From: Deltaproteobacteria bacterium
Lineage (GTDB): Bacteria > Desulfobacterota > BSN033 > UBA1163
Direction: 5' to 3'
Length of the DNA: 31,365 bases
NCBI GenBank assembly: GCA_016875255.1
Contig: VGRU01000015.1
Location: 1 to 31,365 of the forward strand
The position numbers were made by a program, and so were the translations under genes. The notes beneath the pieces are model-generated. The model was given only the letters and a program-made list of their open reading frames with translations. It had not been told where the DNA came from and ran no database searches. Positions 1 through 7,472 of this stretch are shown here, in pieces (the first letter of the stretch is position 1; each line of letters starts with the position of its first letter).

Positions 1-953
1 AGGTAGTCGAGATTGGTCGCCTTGATCCTTCTCATGGCGGGAAACAACTCCTCCAGAGTATGTTTAAGCGTCACTTCATGGAGATCGACACTGGTCTCGG
101 CATGGCGTAAGGGAAGGCAGAGTTGTGCACGGCCATAGGCGTCAATGCAGGTCCCGTGGCCGGCTCCGCAATTGAAGAGCTGGTCGCCCGACGGACCCAT
201 GAATCTGCCGCAAAACTGTGCCATTTCTTTCAGATAAAGTGAATTGCTTGAGAGTGCGGCGGCCACCTCCTCCGGCGTTGCCCGAAGCCTGGTGATGCAA
301 GCATTCTTCACGGGGTCATCGCGGCGGTAACGGAGATCGAAGTTCATGGAGTAGAGCGGCTTTTTATCCATTGAGGGTATGGTCGCTGCCCAGGCCTCAA
401 ACGTTTCCTGATCTCCTTTCAGGAAACGGAGATGGGGACCCTTCACGATGAAAGGAACCTTGTAGCGAAGCAACAGGTCAACACCGCGGCGGAACTCGAA
501 GAACGCTCCCGCATGCCCCGCAACCCGGTCATAGGAATCCGGGTTCATACCGTAGACAGAAACCTCCACTACACGACGGGGATGGACCTTTGACAAAAGT
601 TCGGCAAGTTCCGTAGTGATGAGCCGGGCGTTCGTAAATAAAATAACCTCCATCCCAAGACGCCGTGCAAAGAGATAGAGATCGGGCAGGTCGTCGCGCA
701 GAAGAGGTTCACCGCCGGTGAAGCGAACAGCAAGACAGCCGAGAGTGGCCGCCTGGGTCAATATTCGTTTGACAAAATCCGTGTCCATCTCACTGCTCAG
801 AGCATCGGCATCACTCTCTTTTAGATTGATACAACAATGGATGCAATTGTTGTTGCACCGCTCCGTCAACTCTATGTCCATCTGGTTTAAAAGCGGTTTT
901 TTGTTATGCCAGATATTGGATTCATGAAACTTGAGCTTTTGTACGTGGGTCAT
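1..953 (-). CDS. Radical SAM protein, second enzyme of the RiPP locus (3' end cut off by the window)
   Basis: The minus-strand frame stays open from an ATG at 953 to the window edge (317 codons seen). Residues 33-40 read CNNNCIHC, the CX3CX2C motif that holds the radical SAM 4Fe-4S cluster, followed by a TGGEPLL segment that contacts S-adenosylmethionine. Further cysteines lie towards the visible end (FCGRFMGPSG, FNCGAGHGTC, QLCLPLR), suggesting a SPASM-like auxiliary cluster region, but the C-terminus is missing. The start overlaps the stop of the upstream gene as TGATG, so translation is probably coupled. Both enzymes carry nearly identical CNNNC(L/I)HC cores, as expected for paired maturases of one peptide-modification pathway. 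The substrate is inferred from context; the radical SAM assignment is firm. Confidence 0.85.
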   Translation of the reverse strand, partial: MTHVQKLKFHESNIWHNKKPLLNQMDIELTERCNNNCIHCCINLKESDADALSSEMDTDFVKRILTQAATLGCLAVRFTGGEPLLRDDLPDLYLFARRLGMEVILFTNARLITTELAELLSKVHPRRVVEVSVYGMNPDSYDRVAGHAGAFFEFRRGVDLLLRYKVPFIVKGPHLRFLKGDQETFEAWAATIPSMDKKPLYSMNFDLRYRRDDPVKNACITRLRATPEEVAAALSSNSLYLKEMAQFCGRFMGPSGDQLFNCGAGHGTCIDAYGRAQLCLPLRHAETSVDLHEVTLKHTLEELFPAMRRIKATNLDY

Positions 954-3103
954 CAGGTGTCCGTTTGTGCATTCATGATGCCATGGAAGTCACGATACGG
1001 TGCAACGTCTTCGGCCTCGATCAGTTTCTCTATCTCATGCACAATTCCTCCGCTCTTGTCAAAATGCATGACATAACACGGGAGTTGCTGCACCATCAGC
1101 TCAATCAGATCGAAGGTCTTTGTCCACCAGCCTGCGTCGGTGAAGGGGCGGATAAGACAAGTGAGCAAGCGGCGCGTTATTTCCCTGCGGTCGACGAGAG
1201 GTATGATGTCGTTCCCTTCCGCATGCTCGATAAAATAGATCGCCCTGAGCGGCGCGCCAGCGGAGGAGACCAGCGGCACACCACCATGATCCCAGGTGCC
1301 GTAGACCTGCCAGGTTTCGCCTCTGCGACGGGCGATATTTCCTCCGTCGGAAAGAATCTCTCCCTGAATCCCGCTTTTCGCGAGGGAATCCATGAGCATG
1401 CCAGTGATGGTGGATCTGCCGGAGCTGGACCGGCCTGCAAAGAGGATTCCTTTCCCGTCAATAATCGCTCCCGCCGAAGAGAGAGAGCAGCCCTGACGGT
1501 CGGCCAGCAGCCGCGCAATAAGGATCGTATCGGACGGAAACATGGTCAGAGAGTGAAGAGCGCCTCTGCGCCAGCGCTCCCCCCCGGCATCGTCACTATA
1601 GATGCGCCCGCGGGTGTAGTCGGCAGTAAAGGTTGCCATTCGAGAGAGGGACGGGTTGTGCGACTGAGGCGATATATCAAGATAAATGTATGATCCGTCG
1701 GAGCCATGCTGCCTGAAAATCGTCCATGGCGACTTGTGGTAGACCTCCTTGCCAAGATCATGTCCTTCGTGGACGGGAATATCGAAGTGGTGACGTATGG
1801 TTACCGTATCCTCTCCGGGCCCCTCGGCACGAAAAGAAGTAAACTTTTCATGAAAAGTAGTATCGTTAACAGGCAGTTCGCTCTCGACCTGAATGGTGAT
1901 ATCGGCAATCCGAAAATAGCGACGATGGTTCGTCTTCCAGTTCTCCTTGAAACGCCTGTTCTCCAGAGCGACTTCGCACAGGTGTTCGACAGGTGCTGAA
2001 AAACGACCATGCTCCAGCCAGCCATAAACGGCGCACCAGCGGCAGTCTTTGCGGAGGTCGCAGGAGCCACAATGAACCTTGTACTCCTCACCACAGAACA
2101 CTCTGTCTGCAAGCGAGGGAATAAACTCCTCCCAACTTTCGCGAACAGTGCCTTTGCGAAGATCGTAGCGCATTGAGGGGTCTTTGAGGAAAGAACAAAA
2201 GGTCATGCCTCCGTAAGGGTCAACATGGAAGTCTCGCCTGCGGGCGATGCAACTGGAAAAGATGCGATCATCACCTTCCGTATGGCCACATGGATGACCG
2301 TGCGATTCTTCATAGGAGAGATCCGGCTGGTCGAGCGTCACGATATCCCGCGGGTCAAGGCGCTGGCGGGAGATCTCGGCGTTGACCTCCGGATCCTGGT
2401 AAGAAGAACGGTAGAGCCAGGGAGTGCCGATACGCCAATGGGGGCTCAGAGACTTAGCCAGCTCCACCATATCTTCCCATTCATGCCAGTTGGCCTTCAT
2501 GGGAATAAGCTGGACGGTAAAGCCTGACCCTGCTTCTTTAAGATAGCGAAATCCCTGCATGACCTGTTCAAAACCATCGGAATTGCGGGTAATATCGTCG
2601 TAGGTTTCTTTGGTGGCCCCATAAAGAGCAACCATCTTGTTTCCCTTACGCTTGAGCAACCGTGCAAGTTTCGGCGTCATGAGGGTCCCATTCGTATTGA
2701 GTGCGTAGGAAACCGCCTTGGCTGTAATATAATCGAAGATTTCAATGAAATCAGCCCTCAGCATCGGTTCACCACCAGAAATTGACCATTGGCGTGTTCC
2801 GAGTGCTCGAGCTTCATCGATAATGCGTCTGAGTTCGTCAAAGGAGAGTTCCCTGCTCCGATCAGGATCTGTCGGGGAAATTCTTAGCCAGCAATGAAGA
2901 CAGTTGTTGTTGCATCGGTAGGTCAAATCCAGATGACCTTCAAGAGGAAGGCGTAAATCAATAATTTTTTTTTGTATGTGGCAGTAACTATTCCGGGAGA
3001 TTTTCTCAGCTTTCACAGCATATCCTTCCGGCCACACGACAAACTGCTCGATTTGGTAACAACCATCCCATAAAACCATCCGAAATAACCACAGCCTTGA
3101 CAC
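953..3103 (-). CDS. Radical SAM/SPASM peptide maturase fused to an HPr-kinase-like domain
   Basis: The protein has 716 residues. Residues about 55-330 form a radical SAM domain (YRCNNNCLHCW with C64, C68, C71; SGGEPML at 109-115). A cysteine-rich SPASM-type region follows (C285, C303, C337, C345, C348, C354, C357, C376), which would bind auxiliary 4Fe-4S clusters. After a linker, residues about 535-700 resemble the HPr kinase/phosphorylase-like domains of some RiPP clusters, with a P-loop-like GRSSSGRST at 557-565 and LSDGG at 585-589. The P-loop lysine is replaced by arginine. Such kinase-like domains are known next to radical SAM enzymes (for example in the SynChlorMet cassette) and lasso peptide genes, usually as separate proteins. 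The start is a GTG preceded by GGAG; an ATG at 3079 is an alternative. The likely substrate is the peptide encoded at 3567-3749. Confidence 0.85.
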   Translation of the reverse strand: MSRLWLFRMVLWDGCYQIEQFVVWPEGYAVKAEKISRNSYCHIQKKIIDLRLPLEGHLDLTYRCNNNCLHCWLRISPTDPDRSRELSFDELRRIIDEARALGTRQWSISGGEPMLRADFIEIFDYITAKAVSYALNTNGTLMTPKLARLLKRKGNKMVALYGATKETYDDITRNSDGFEQVMQGFRYLKEAGSGFTVQLIPMKANWHEWEDMVELAKSLSPHWRIGTPWLYRSSYQDPEVNAEISRQRLDPRDIVTLDQPDLSYEESHGHPCGHTEGDDRIFSSCIARRRDFHVDPYGGMTFCSFLKDPSMRYDLRKGTVRESWEEFIPSLADRVFCGEEYKVHCGSCDLRKDCRWCAVYGWLEHGRFSAPVEHLCEVALENRRFKENWKTNHRRYFRIADITIQVESELPVNDTTFHEKFTSFRAEGPGEDTVTIRHHFDIPVHEGHDLGKEVYHKSPWTIFRQHGSDGSYIYLDISPQSHNPSLSRMATFTADYTRGRIYSDDAGGERWRRGALHSLTMFPSDTILIARLLADRQGCSLSSAGAIIDGKGILFAGRSSSGRSTITGMLMDSLAKSGIQGEILSDGGNIARRRGETWQVYGTWDHGGVPLVSSAGAPLRAIYFIEHAEGNDIIPLVDRREITRRLLTCLIRPFTDAGWWTKTFDLIELMVQQLPCYVMHFDKSGGIVHEIEKLIEAEDVAPYRDFHGIMNAQTDT

Positions 3104-3566
3104 GATCAGCTCCGATGTCAGCCGATTGTGTTGTTCTATTCCGCTCTTGCTTCTTTTTGTGCTGAACGAGAGGTGTGGAGGAACATAAAAAAATGGGCGT
3201 CATGATATCCATCCTAAAGAGGACAGGTTACTGATATTGATAAAATGCCAAATTCTTATCGAGCAGAAGTGCCTTTTTGGAAAAAACATGTCTCTTCTCT
3301 ACGGAAGACGTATTGACGATATTGTCCTTCCCGCAAAAACAAGAGGACTGCTCAAGCAAACTATCCTTCGGGTGAATTCTTGAAATAGCGCTTTATCTAA
3401 ATAAAAAAAATAGACGTAAAACAATACACGCCCTGAAACAACTCGACATCATTGCCGTTATGATATAGCCCTGATCCTACGATTTCGTTCCACCGTAGCC
3501 TCAGGGCTATAATAAAATCTTAGGTCGCCTCATCCCGGAAATGAGCGAGAGTATAAAAGGCTTATG
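3104..3566. other. 463-base spacer between the precursor peptide and its maturase
   Basis: No convincing gene is seen here on either strand. The spacer holds the hairpin listed at 3465-3510 and AT-rich DNA. A minus-strand frame without stops (about 3234-3395) and a 68-codon frame starting at 3212 were inspected. Both lack a ribosome site and recognisable motifs, so they are not called. A decayed small gene, such as a PqqD-like leader-binding protein, cannot be excluded. Confidence 0.5.
3465..3510 (-). terminator. Long hairpin downstream of the precursor gene (attenuator or RNA-stability element)
   Basis: Perfect 10-base arms ATAGCCCTGA and TCAGGGCTAT enclose a second 5-base stem (CTACG/CGTAG) separated by a 2x2 mismatch, leaving a 12-base loop. 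The hairpin starts 57 bases after the precursor stop in the direction of transcription. No T-run follows on the minus strand, so it is not a textbook intrinsic terminator. A structure here could stop most transcripts or protect the short precursor mRNA, giving much more peptide than enzyme, as is usual in RiPP operons. The structure is seen; the role is inferred. Confidence 0.55.
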
Positions 3567-3749
3567 TTAAGAACTTGGTCGCGATCTACAGGTATCACAT
3601 TGATTACCGCCATGATAGCAGTTGCCATCAGTTTCATTCGGCCCCGCATGGTAGCCCGATTTGCATGCATTCAACACATTTTCCTTAGGTTGCTTACGTG
3701 TGATGACAATCAACTGAGGTGTTTCCCAATTTTTGGTTTCAAAGCTCAT
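3567..3749 (-). CDS. Probable RiPP precursor peptide, 60 residues, four cysteines
   Basis: The small gene begins at an ATG preceded by AAAGGAGGAAGTC, a near-perfect ribosome site, and ends with TAA. The N-terminal part (NWETPQLIVITRKQPKENVL) is hydrophilic with a W..P.LIV..R..P...VL pattern typical of a leader recognised by modifying enzymes. The C-terminal part begins after ACK at residue 28 and is rich in Gly, Asn, His and Tyr, with cysteines at 29, 44, 51 and 54. This leader/core layout, the strong translation signal and the maturase downstream on the same strand identify it as a likely precursor. Thioether (ranthipeptide-like) or other carbon-centred crosslinks at Cys, Tyr or Asn are possible, and the kinase-like domain suggests Ser/Thr phosphorylation. 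No protease or transporter gene is visible in the window. The gene is real with good confidence; the modification type is unknown. Confidence 0.75.
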   Translation of the reverse strand: MSFETKNWETPQLIVITRKQPKENVLNACKSGYHAGPNETDGNCYHGGNQCDTCRSRPSS

Positions 3750-3789
3750 GACTTCCTCCTTTTTATGTTATGGTTTTGTTAACGCGAAC

Positions 3790-3818
3790 ACTCTATCATA
3801 CTAACCGAAGCTAGTCAA
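3790..3818 (-). promoter_or_regulatory. Candidate sigma-70 promoter of the precursor peptide gene
   Basis: On the minus strand TTGACT (3818-3813) is followed after 17 bases by TAGAGT (3795-3790), about 40 bases upstream of the precursor ATG. The -35 box matches 5 of 6 consensus bases and the -10 box 4 of 6. A TATGAT hexamer also lies at 3800-3795 but is too close to the -35 box. Confidence 0.4.
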
Positions 3819-3938
3819 ACGATATTTAGCATGCTCAGGGGACATCCTAGTTTCCTTCCTCTTTATAGGGCGCGAAAACCGGCAATTATTTTCGTCTTTA
3901 GCTCTACTGCTGGCAACTGCTGTTTGCACGAGAGCCCG

Positions 3939-4694
3939 TCATTTACATGACGTGGTACATTTGAGACATATGTCGTATCCCCCGTAAGATTTCTTGCAAT
4001 CATCACGACTCGCGTAACATTCTCCATTAAACGGGTTATAATATGGAGTAAGCTCATGACATCTTCCAATCACCTTTCCCCCTTCAACGCAACACAGCTT
4101 TCCTCCCAGGGCAAGTAAAAAGGTTTCAGTTATATTTTCCTCAGAAGAGCTTAAAATAACTGCCTTTTGCGTTTCTATATCAGGTTTGGCTTTCGGTTTG
4201 TATATGCACCAGGATTCATGGCCTGAGCCACAAGGCCTATTGCAACCGGCACAAACACAATTCTGTGAAGTCAAAAGTATTTCTTCATTTCCGATATTCT
4301 CGCTTTTTTCATTTATTACAATTCCCTCATGCCCACAGTTGGGGCACTTCGTAGGCTTGGTCGTACTTGTCCAATTATCGTTACATTTGGGGCAGAGGCC
4401 ATTATATGTCTTTGCGACAGAGAATGACAGAACCTGCAGCGGATTCAGAGTGCCTTCGATCTCGGACTTCTTGCCCTTGTCCGTGCATCTTTTAAGGCAA
4501 CCGTCTCGTCCTTTCATACAGTGAAAGGCACACTCGCCCGCCTCCTTACTATCTGGTTTCGTTGTTTGTCTACAAAGTTTCAGACACGTTTGGAAAGTGA
4601 GAAGGCAATCATCCTCACAATCAGCCAGAGCAACACCCGAAAATAATGCTAAAATAGTCAACATCCCTACTAATACAGAACAATTTTTTTTCAT
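3939..4694 (-). CDS. Secreted cysteine-rich protein with duplicated twin-CX3C motifs and a zinc ribbon
   Basis: This 251-residue protein begins with a signal peptide (MKKN, hydrophobic stretch, VALADC) and has 26 cysteines. Two segments share the spacing CX3C-X6-CX3C: CEDDCLLTFQTCLKLC and CAFHCMKGRDGCLKRC, both starting within the first 75 residues. This resembles disulfide-stapled helical hairpins. A zinc-ribbon pattern follows (CPKC, 12 residues, CPNCG), then another cysteine-rich block (CVCAGCNRPC) and a C-terminal set (GKLCC, ICLKCTTSC). A GGGGG-containing ribosome site lies 8 bases before the ATG. It is the last of a run of minus-strand genes for exported proteins and ends 189 bases before the precursor peptide gene. 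I do not recognise a family; metal binding or a structural disulfide-rich exported role is possible. Any link to the RiPP genes is unproven. Confidence 0.8.
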   Translation of the reverse strand: MKKNCSVLVGMLTILALFSGVALADCEDDCLLTFQTCLKLCRQTTKPDSKEAGECAFHCMKGRDGCLKRCTDKGKKSEIEGTLNPLQVLSFSVAKTYNGLCPKCNDNWTSTTKPTKCPNCGHEGIVINEKSENIGNEEILLTSQNCVCAGCNRPCGSGHESWCIYKPKAKPDIETQKAVILSSSEENITETFLLALGGKLCCVEGGKVIGRCHELTPYYNPFNGECYASRDDCKKSYGGYDICLKCTTSCK

Positions 4695-4714
4695 TTTTTT
4701 GTCCCCCTTTTCTG

Positions 4715-4774
4715 TTAGGATGTCTTTTCGCTTGCTGATCTAACCAGCGTTGCTACTAATCTCATTCTTTTCAT
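4715..4774 (-). CDS. Possible 19-residue leader ORF or remnant signal-peptide start
   Basis: An ATG with a strong AAAGGAGGAAAGT ribosome site opens a frame of 19 codons (MKRMRLVATLVRSASEKTS) ending 20 bases before the cysteine-rich gene. Its first bases resemble the start of the TPR-DUF1566 gene upstream (both begin MKRM), suggesting a duplicated, decayed gene start. It could couple translation to the next gene. Confidence 0.3.
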   Translation of the reverse strand: MKRMRLVATLVRSASEKTS

Positions 4775-4847
4775 ACTTTCCTCCTTTTAAAAAAACCTGC
4801 TTAAAATACCGTGACGGATGTAATTTATTTTGGCTTTAGGACCTCTA

Positions 4848-5960
4848 TTAACGGGCATTTCTTACCGGAAGTGCACGGCCGCCCCAGGATTCGGACTTGG
4901 GACCCCACTTCCGTTTACCACTATGAAAACCGAAGTAGGCGGCACCGGAACCTTCATTTTCCGAGGCCCAGGGAGAGTCACAGCTAATATCTATCAACTC
5001 AGTAGCGACACTAATAGTATAGTTAACACCACATCTTGCTACACGGGGTTTACTCTCATCATATAAACTTGCCAGCTCGTCCATCGTTGGCATCCGCCAG
5101 TTTGTATATCCACCTCCACGGTAATGCTCGCAATAGCCCTTGGCGTTTTGCCAAATGATGTCACCACCGTTGTCCCACGCTGCCCACATAAGGCCTGTCT
5201 TTGTATCTAATACTGTCCCGTTGTCATATGCAATAAACCGACCGTCTGTGCCTTTCACACTAACGGCTCCGCCTTGGGCGACCTTTTGCTGCGGAACAGA
5301 GTAAGTCCGTCCGATCTTTTTTTCAAGCTTCGATATCACCTCTTTCGCCTTTGAAGCAATGGGGGTATCCGGGAGCAAAATGGTTACCTTGTTATAATCA
5401 GTGATGGCCTTATTGTAATCACCCTTCTTTTCCCAGGCTTCGCCACGGTTGTAGTAAGCATCGGTGTATCTTGGGTGGAGCTCGATGGCTTTGGTATAAT
5501 CGGCGATGGCCTTATCATAATCACCTTTTTTCACCCAGATGAGGCCACGCCCCAAATAGGATTGGAAGTCCCTGTAGAAAAGCTCAATGGCCTTGGTGTA
5601 GTCAGCAATGGCTCTATCGTATTCCTCTTTTTTTCCCCTCATGTCTCCACGGAGGCGGTTGGGTATATTGGACATCGGATTAAGCTCGATGGCTTTGGTA
5701 TAATCGGCAATGGCCTTATCATAATCATTCTTCATTGCCCAGATATCGCCGCGGTAAACGTAAACTTCGCCCAGTTTCCATTCTGACAACTCGCCAGACT
5801 CGATGGCCTTGGTATAAAGCCTGATAGCTTCATCATAGTTCTCGCTGAGTCTGTTTTCATATCCGGCTTTGATATCCTCCGTGGCCCCAGCCCATCCAAG
5901 AGATGAAGAAAAAAAGATAAAAACCAACAAATAAAAAGATGCAAACATCATTCTTTTCAT
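4848..5960 (-). CDS. Exported TPR-repeat protein with C-terminal DUF1566 (Lcl-type) domain
   Basis: The start was placed at the ATG preceded by AGGAGAGGGG, giving 370 residues with a clear signal peptide (MKRMMFASFY...GWAGA); the frame also extends 28 codons upstream without a better start. At least four tetratricopeptide units with near-identical YDKAIADYTKAIEL cores cover roughly residues 30-200. The C-terminal third has the DUF1566 signature (DTKTGLMWA, CEHYRGGGYTNWRMPTMDEL). DUF1566 domains occur in many secreted proteins of environmental bacteria and are thought to mediate binding. The TPR part probably binds protein partners in the periplasm or on the cell surface. It lies 67 bases downstream of the small secreted protein gene on the same strand, in a run of genes for exported proteins. 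Confidence 0.85.
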   Translation of the reverse strand: MKRMMFASFYLLVFIFFSSSLGWAGATEDIKAGYENRLSENYDEAIRLYTKAIESGELSEWKLGEVYVYRGDIWAMKNDYDKAIADYTKAIELNPMSNIPNRLRGDMRGKKEEYDRAIADYTKAIELFYRDFQSYLGRGLIWVKKGDYDKAIADYTKAIELHPRYTDAYYNRGEAWEKKGDYNKAITDYNKVTILLPDTPIASKAKEVISKLEKKIGRTYSVPQQKVAQGGAVSVKGTDGRFIAYDNGTVLDTKTGLMWAAWDNGGDIIWQNAKGYCEHYRGGGYTNWRMPTMDELASLYDESKPRVARCGVNYTISVATELIDISCDSPWASENEGSGAAYFGFHSGKRKWGPKSESWGGRALPVRNAR

Positions 5961-6027
5961 TCTCTTACCCCTCTCCTGTAAGCATTCACATATTTCGAAA
6001 TACAAAACAGTCCCCACTGCGCAGCCC

Positions 6028-6414
6028 TTATTCTGCCGGCTCAATTTTTTCCACTTCCATATAGCATGAAAAAGGACAATTCAATAAACCATACACCGTC
6101 ACTTTCTTCCCAATCAACCTATCCATTCTCAAAGTTTTAGGAATTCTGAGAGAAATAGAAACCTGTATATTGGGTTCCACAATAACTCCGTCTTTAAGCT
6201 CAGGGACTCCGTAAGGCAAGAATCCCTCTTCCAGACGCAATGAATAAAGATATCCAGCCTCTATCAAACCTTTCCAAGAAGGATTGGTCAACTCCAATTT
6301 ACCGGTCATAACAGCTTGACGGGGATACTTTTCTTTTGCTTGACCCAAACCGATCAGCACTGATAAAATCAAACAGCTTAAGAGAAGTATCTTTTTCATC
6401 TTAATGGAGATCAT
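6028..6414 (-). CDS. Small exported protein of unknown function
   Basis: The frame has 128 residues with a signal peptide (MKKILLLSCLILSVLIGLGQAK). The ATG at 6414 overlaps the previous stop as ATGA, suggesting coupled translation; an ATG at 6399 (MKKILL) would give a more typical signal peptide but lacks a ribosome site. The mature part is about 100 residues with beta-type alternation, and a late segment GKKVTVYGLLNCPFSCYMEV suggests an OB-like or small beta-barrel fold with one cysteine pair. I do not recognise a family. It is part of the 7109 to 3939 run of exported proteins. Confidence 0.7.
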   Translation of the reverse strand: MISIKMKKILLLSCLILSVLIGLGQAKEKYPRQAVMTGKLELTNPSWKGLIEAGYLYSLRLEEGFLPYGVPELKDGVIVEPNIQVSISLRIPKTLRMDRLIGKKVTVYGLLNCPFSCYMEVEKIEPAE

Positions 6415-7109
6415 TTTATCAAAGGCTGGAAGGAGCCTACTATTTTTTCGAACACATCTTGGTATTTATCAGCTATGTCTTCAGATGCACTATACTTCAA
6501 CGCAAAGAAACCCTTGTCTGCAGACAACACCACAAAACGTTCATAGACAGGGATTTTTTGGTTTACGATCTGTCTCGGCCTCTTAAATTCAAACACCTTT
6601 CTTTCAAAAAGATAGGCAAGGCGGCCACTAACCAATCCAGCCCGAACCTGGCCATATTCGCTCCCTTCTAAAGTGATCCCCAAGATAGGCTGTGAAAAGA
6701 TATTAAGGTATTGCTCCGCATCTTGATAGAGAAGATTTCCTGATCCATAGTAATGAACGGAGATCGAAGAAACAATCCCATCATGTGAGATTGGGCCGAA
6801 GAAATTGAAGCCGTAAACCTTTTTTTCTTCAGCAGACAAACCCAATCCCTCTTCCATCTTCCTCCAGTCCAAAGGCATAGTGATTCTGAAATAGCTTCCT
6901 TCGGACACGTATTCTTTAAACGCATCCGATTTTTGGTAAGGGACATCAGCTGTTCGGATATGGTCTATGGCGAAACATACATTGACTTGCAAAGTAAACA
7001 GAGCTATAAAAATTCCTGCAATCAAAAAGACAGAACGTCTTAAAAACAGAAAGAGATCGCTTCTATGGTCAGCCATTTTTACATCACTTTCAGAATGGGT
7101 CGTTTCCAT
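6411..7109 (-). CDS. Exported or membrane-anchored protein of unknown function, PsbP/DUF-like
   Basis: The frame is open back to 7316, but that part reads as AT-rich noncoding sequence. The ATG at 7109 (METTHSES) or at 7076 (MADHRSD) places a hydrophobic segment (SVFLIAGIFIALFTLQVNVCFA) as an uncleaved anchor or signal peptide. The remaining 190 residues include SYFRITMPLDW, a pattern common in PsbP-like and related lipid-anchored proteins, then a long beta-rich region ending DVFEKIVGSFQPLIK. No catalytic motif is visible. It heads the group of exported proteins and overlaps the next gene by four bases (ATGA). Function unknown. Confidence 0.7.
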   Translation of the reverse strand: METTHSESDVKMADHRSDLFLFLRRSVFLIAGIFIALFTLQVNVCFAIDHIRTADVPYQKSDAFKEYVSEGSYFRITMPLDWRKMEEGLGLSAEEKKVYGFNFFGPISHDGIVSSISVHYYGSGNLLYQDAEQYLNIFSQPILGITLEGSEYGQVRAGLVSGRLAYLFERKVFEFKRPRQIVNQKIPVYERFVVLSADKGFFALKYSASEDIADKYQDVFEKIVGSFQPLIK

Positions 7110-7204
7110 GATCTTCACACTCTTTGTTCTATAGATAAATTTTAAATTAAAAGGTTCCCACTCATTTACATTATTTACTGTGTATTCGTCTTTTTTATTA
7201 GAAA

Positions 7205-7222
7205 GGCATTTTTTATGCCAAC
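7205..7222 (-). promoter_or_regulatory. Palindrome that also fits a weak sigma-54 promoter
   Basis: On the minus strand TTGGCATAAAAAATGCC has GG and GC spaced by exactly ten bases, as sigma-54 requires, about 95 bases upstream of the exported-protein gene. The same bases form a GGCAT/ATGCC hairpin, and the -12 box is ATGCC rather than TTGCW, so the promoter reading is uncertain. Confidence 0.25.
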
Positions 7223-7369
7223 AATAACAATCTATAACTAACTGAAATTTATTATTTTTTTTAACGATGGGAAATTGGAGTGGCAAAAAATGACCACAAA
7301 TAGTAAGAATTGACATTTTGCGTTCCAGTTGTATCTCATTAATTGAGAAATAAATATTCCATTTTAAAG

Positions 7370-7462
7370 CTACAGTGCTCTACAAATCAGCCCCTTTACG
7401 TATTCTCCTTCTGGGTGGGAAAGGTCGACAGGATGGTCGATGGGGTGCCCTCTTCTGGCCAG
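7370..7462 (-). pseudogene. Fossil 3' end of a second rlmI-like methyltransferase gene
   Basis: Translation of the minus strand gives LARRGHPIDHPVDLSHPEGE then YVKGLICRAL and a TAG stop. It aligns without gaps to the last 31 residues of the intact RlmI at 8048-9229 (LARRGHPIDHPVDLSHPEGE, YLRGLVCRAM). The DNA differs at about 14 of 83 compared positions, with most changes in the stop-proximal half. Upstream of the LARRG codons the similarity stops abruptly and a GC-rich tandem repeat (CCCTCTGGGGTC, 7473-7500) follows. It is a broken duplicate or the footprint of an insertion or recombination at the gene's 3' end. Confidence 0.8.
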
Positions 7463-7472
7463 GGAAAGATCC

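Noticed and set aside
965..1693. Plus-strand open frame of 242 codons
   Set aside because: It lies antisense to the radical SAM-kinase fusion, has no ribosome site or family motifs, and the minus strand is clearly coding.
3006..3212. 68-codon minus-strand frame overlapping the start of the fusion gene
   Set aside because: No ribosome site, no match to a PqqD-like or peptide pattern, and it overlaps coding sequence in another frame.
3234..3395. Stop-free minus-strand frame in the RiPP spacer, considered as a PqqD-like remnant
   Set aside because: No ATG/GTG with a ribosome site and no convincing motif; left as a comment on the spacer.
7110..7316. Upstream part of the exported-protein frame
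   Set aside because: AT-rich, no ribosome site, and it would bury the signal/anchor segment about 90 residues into the protein.
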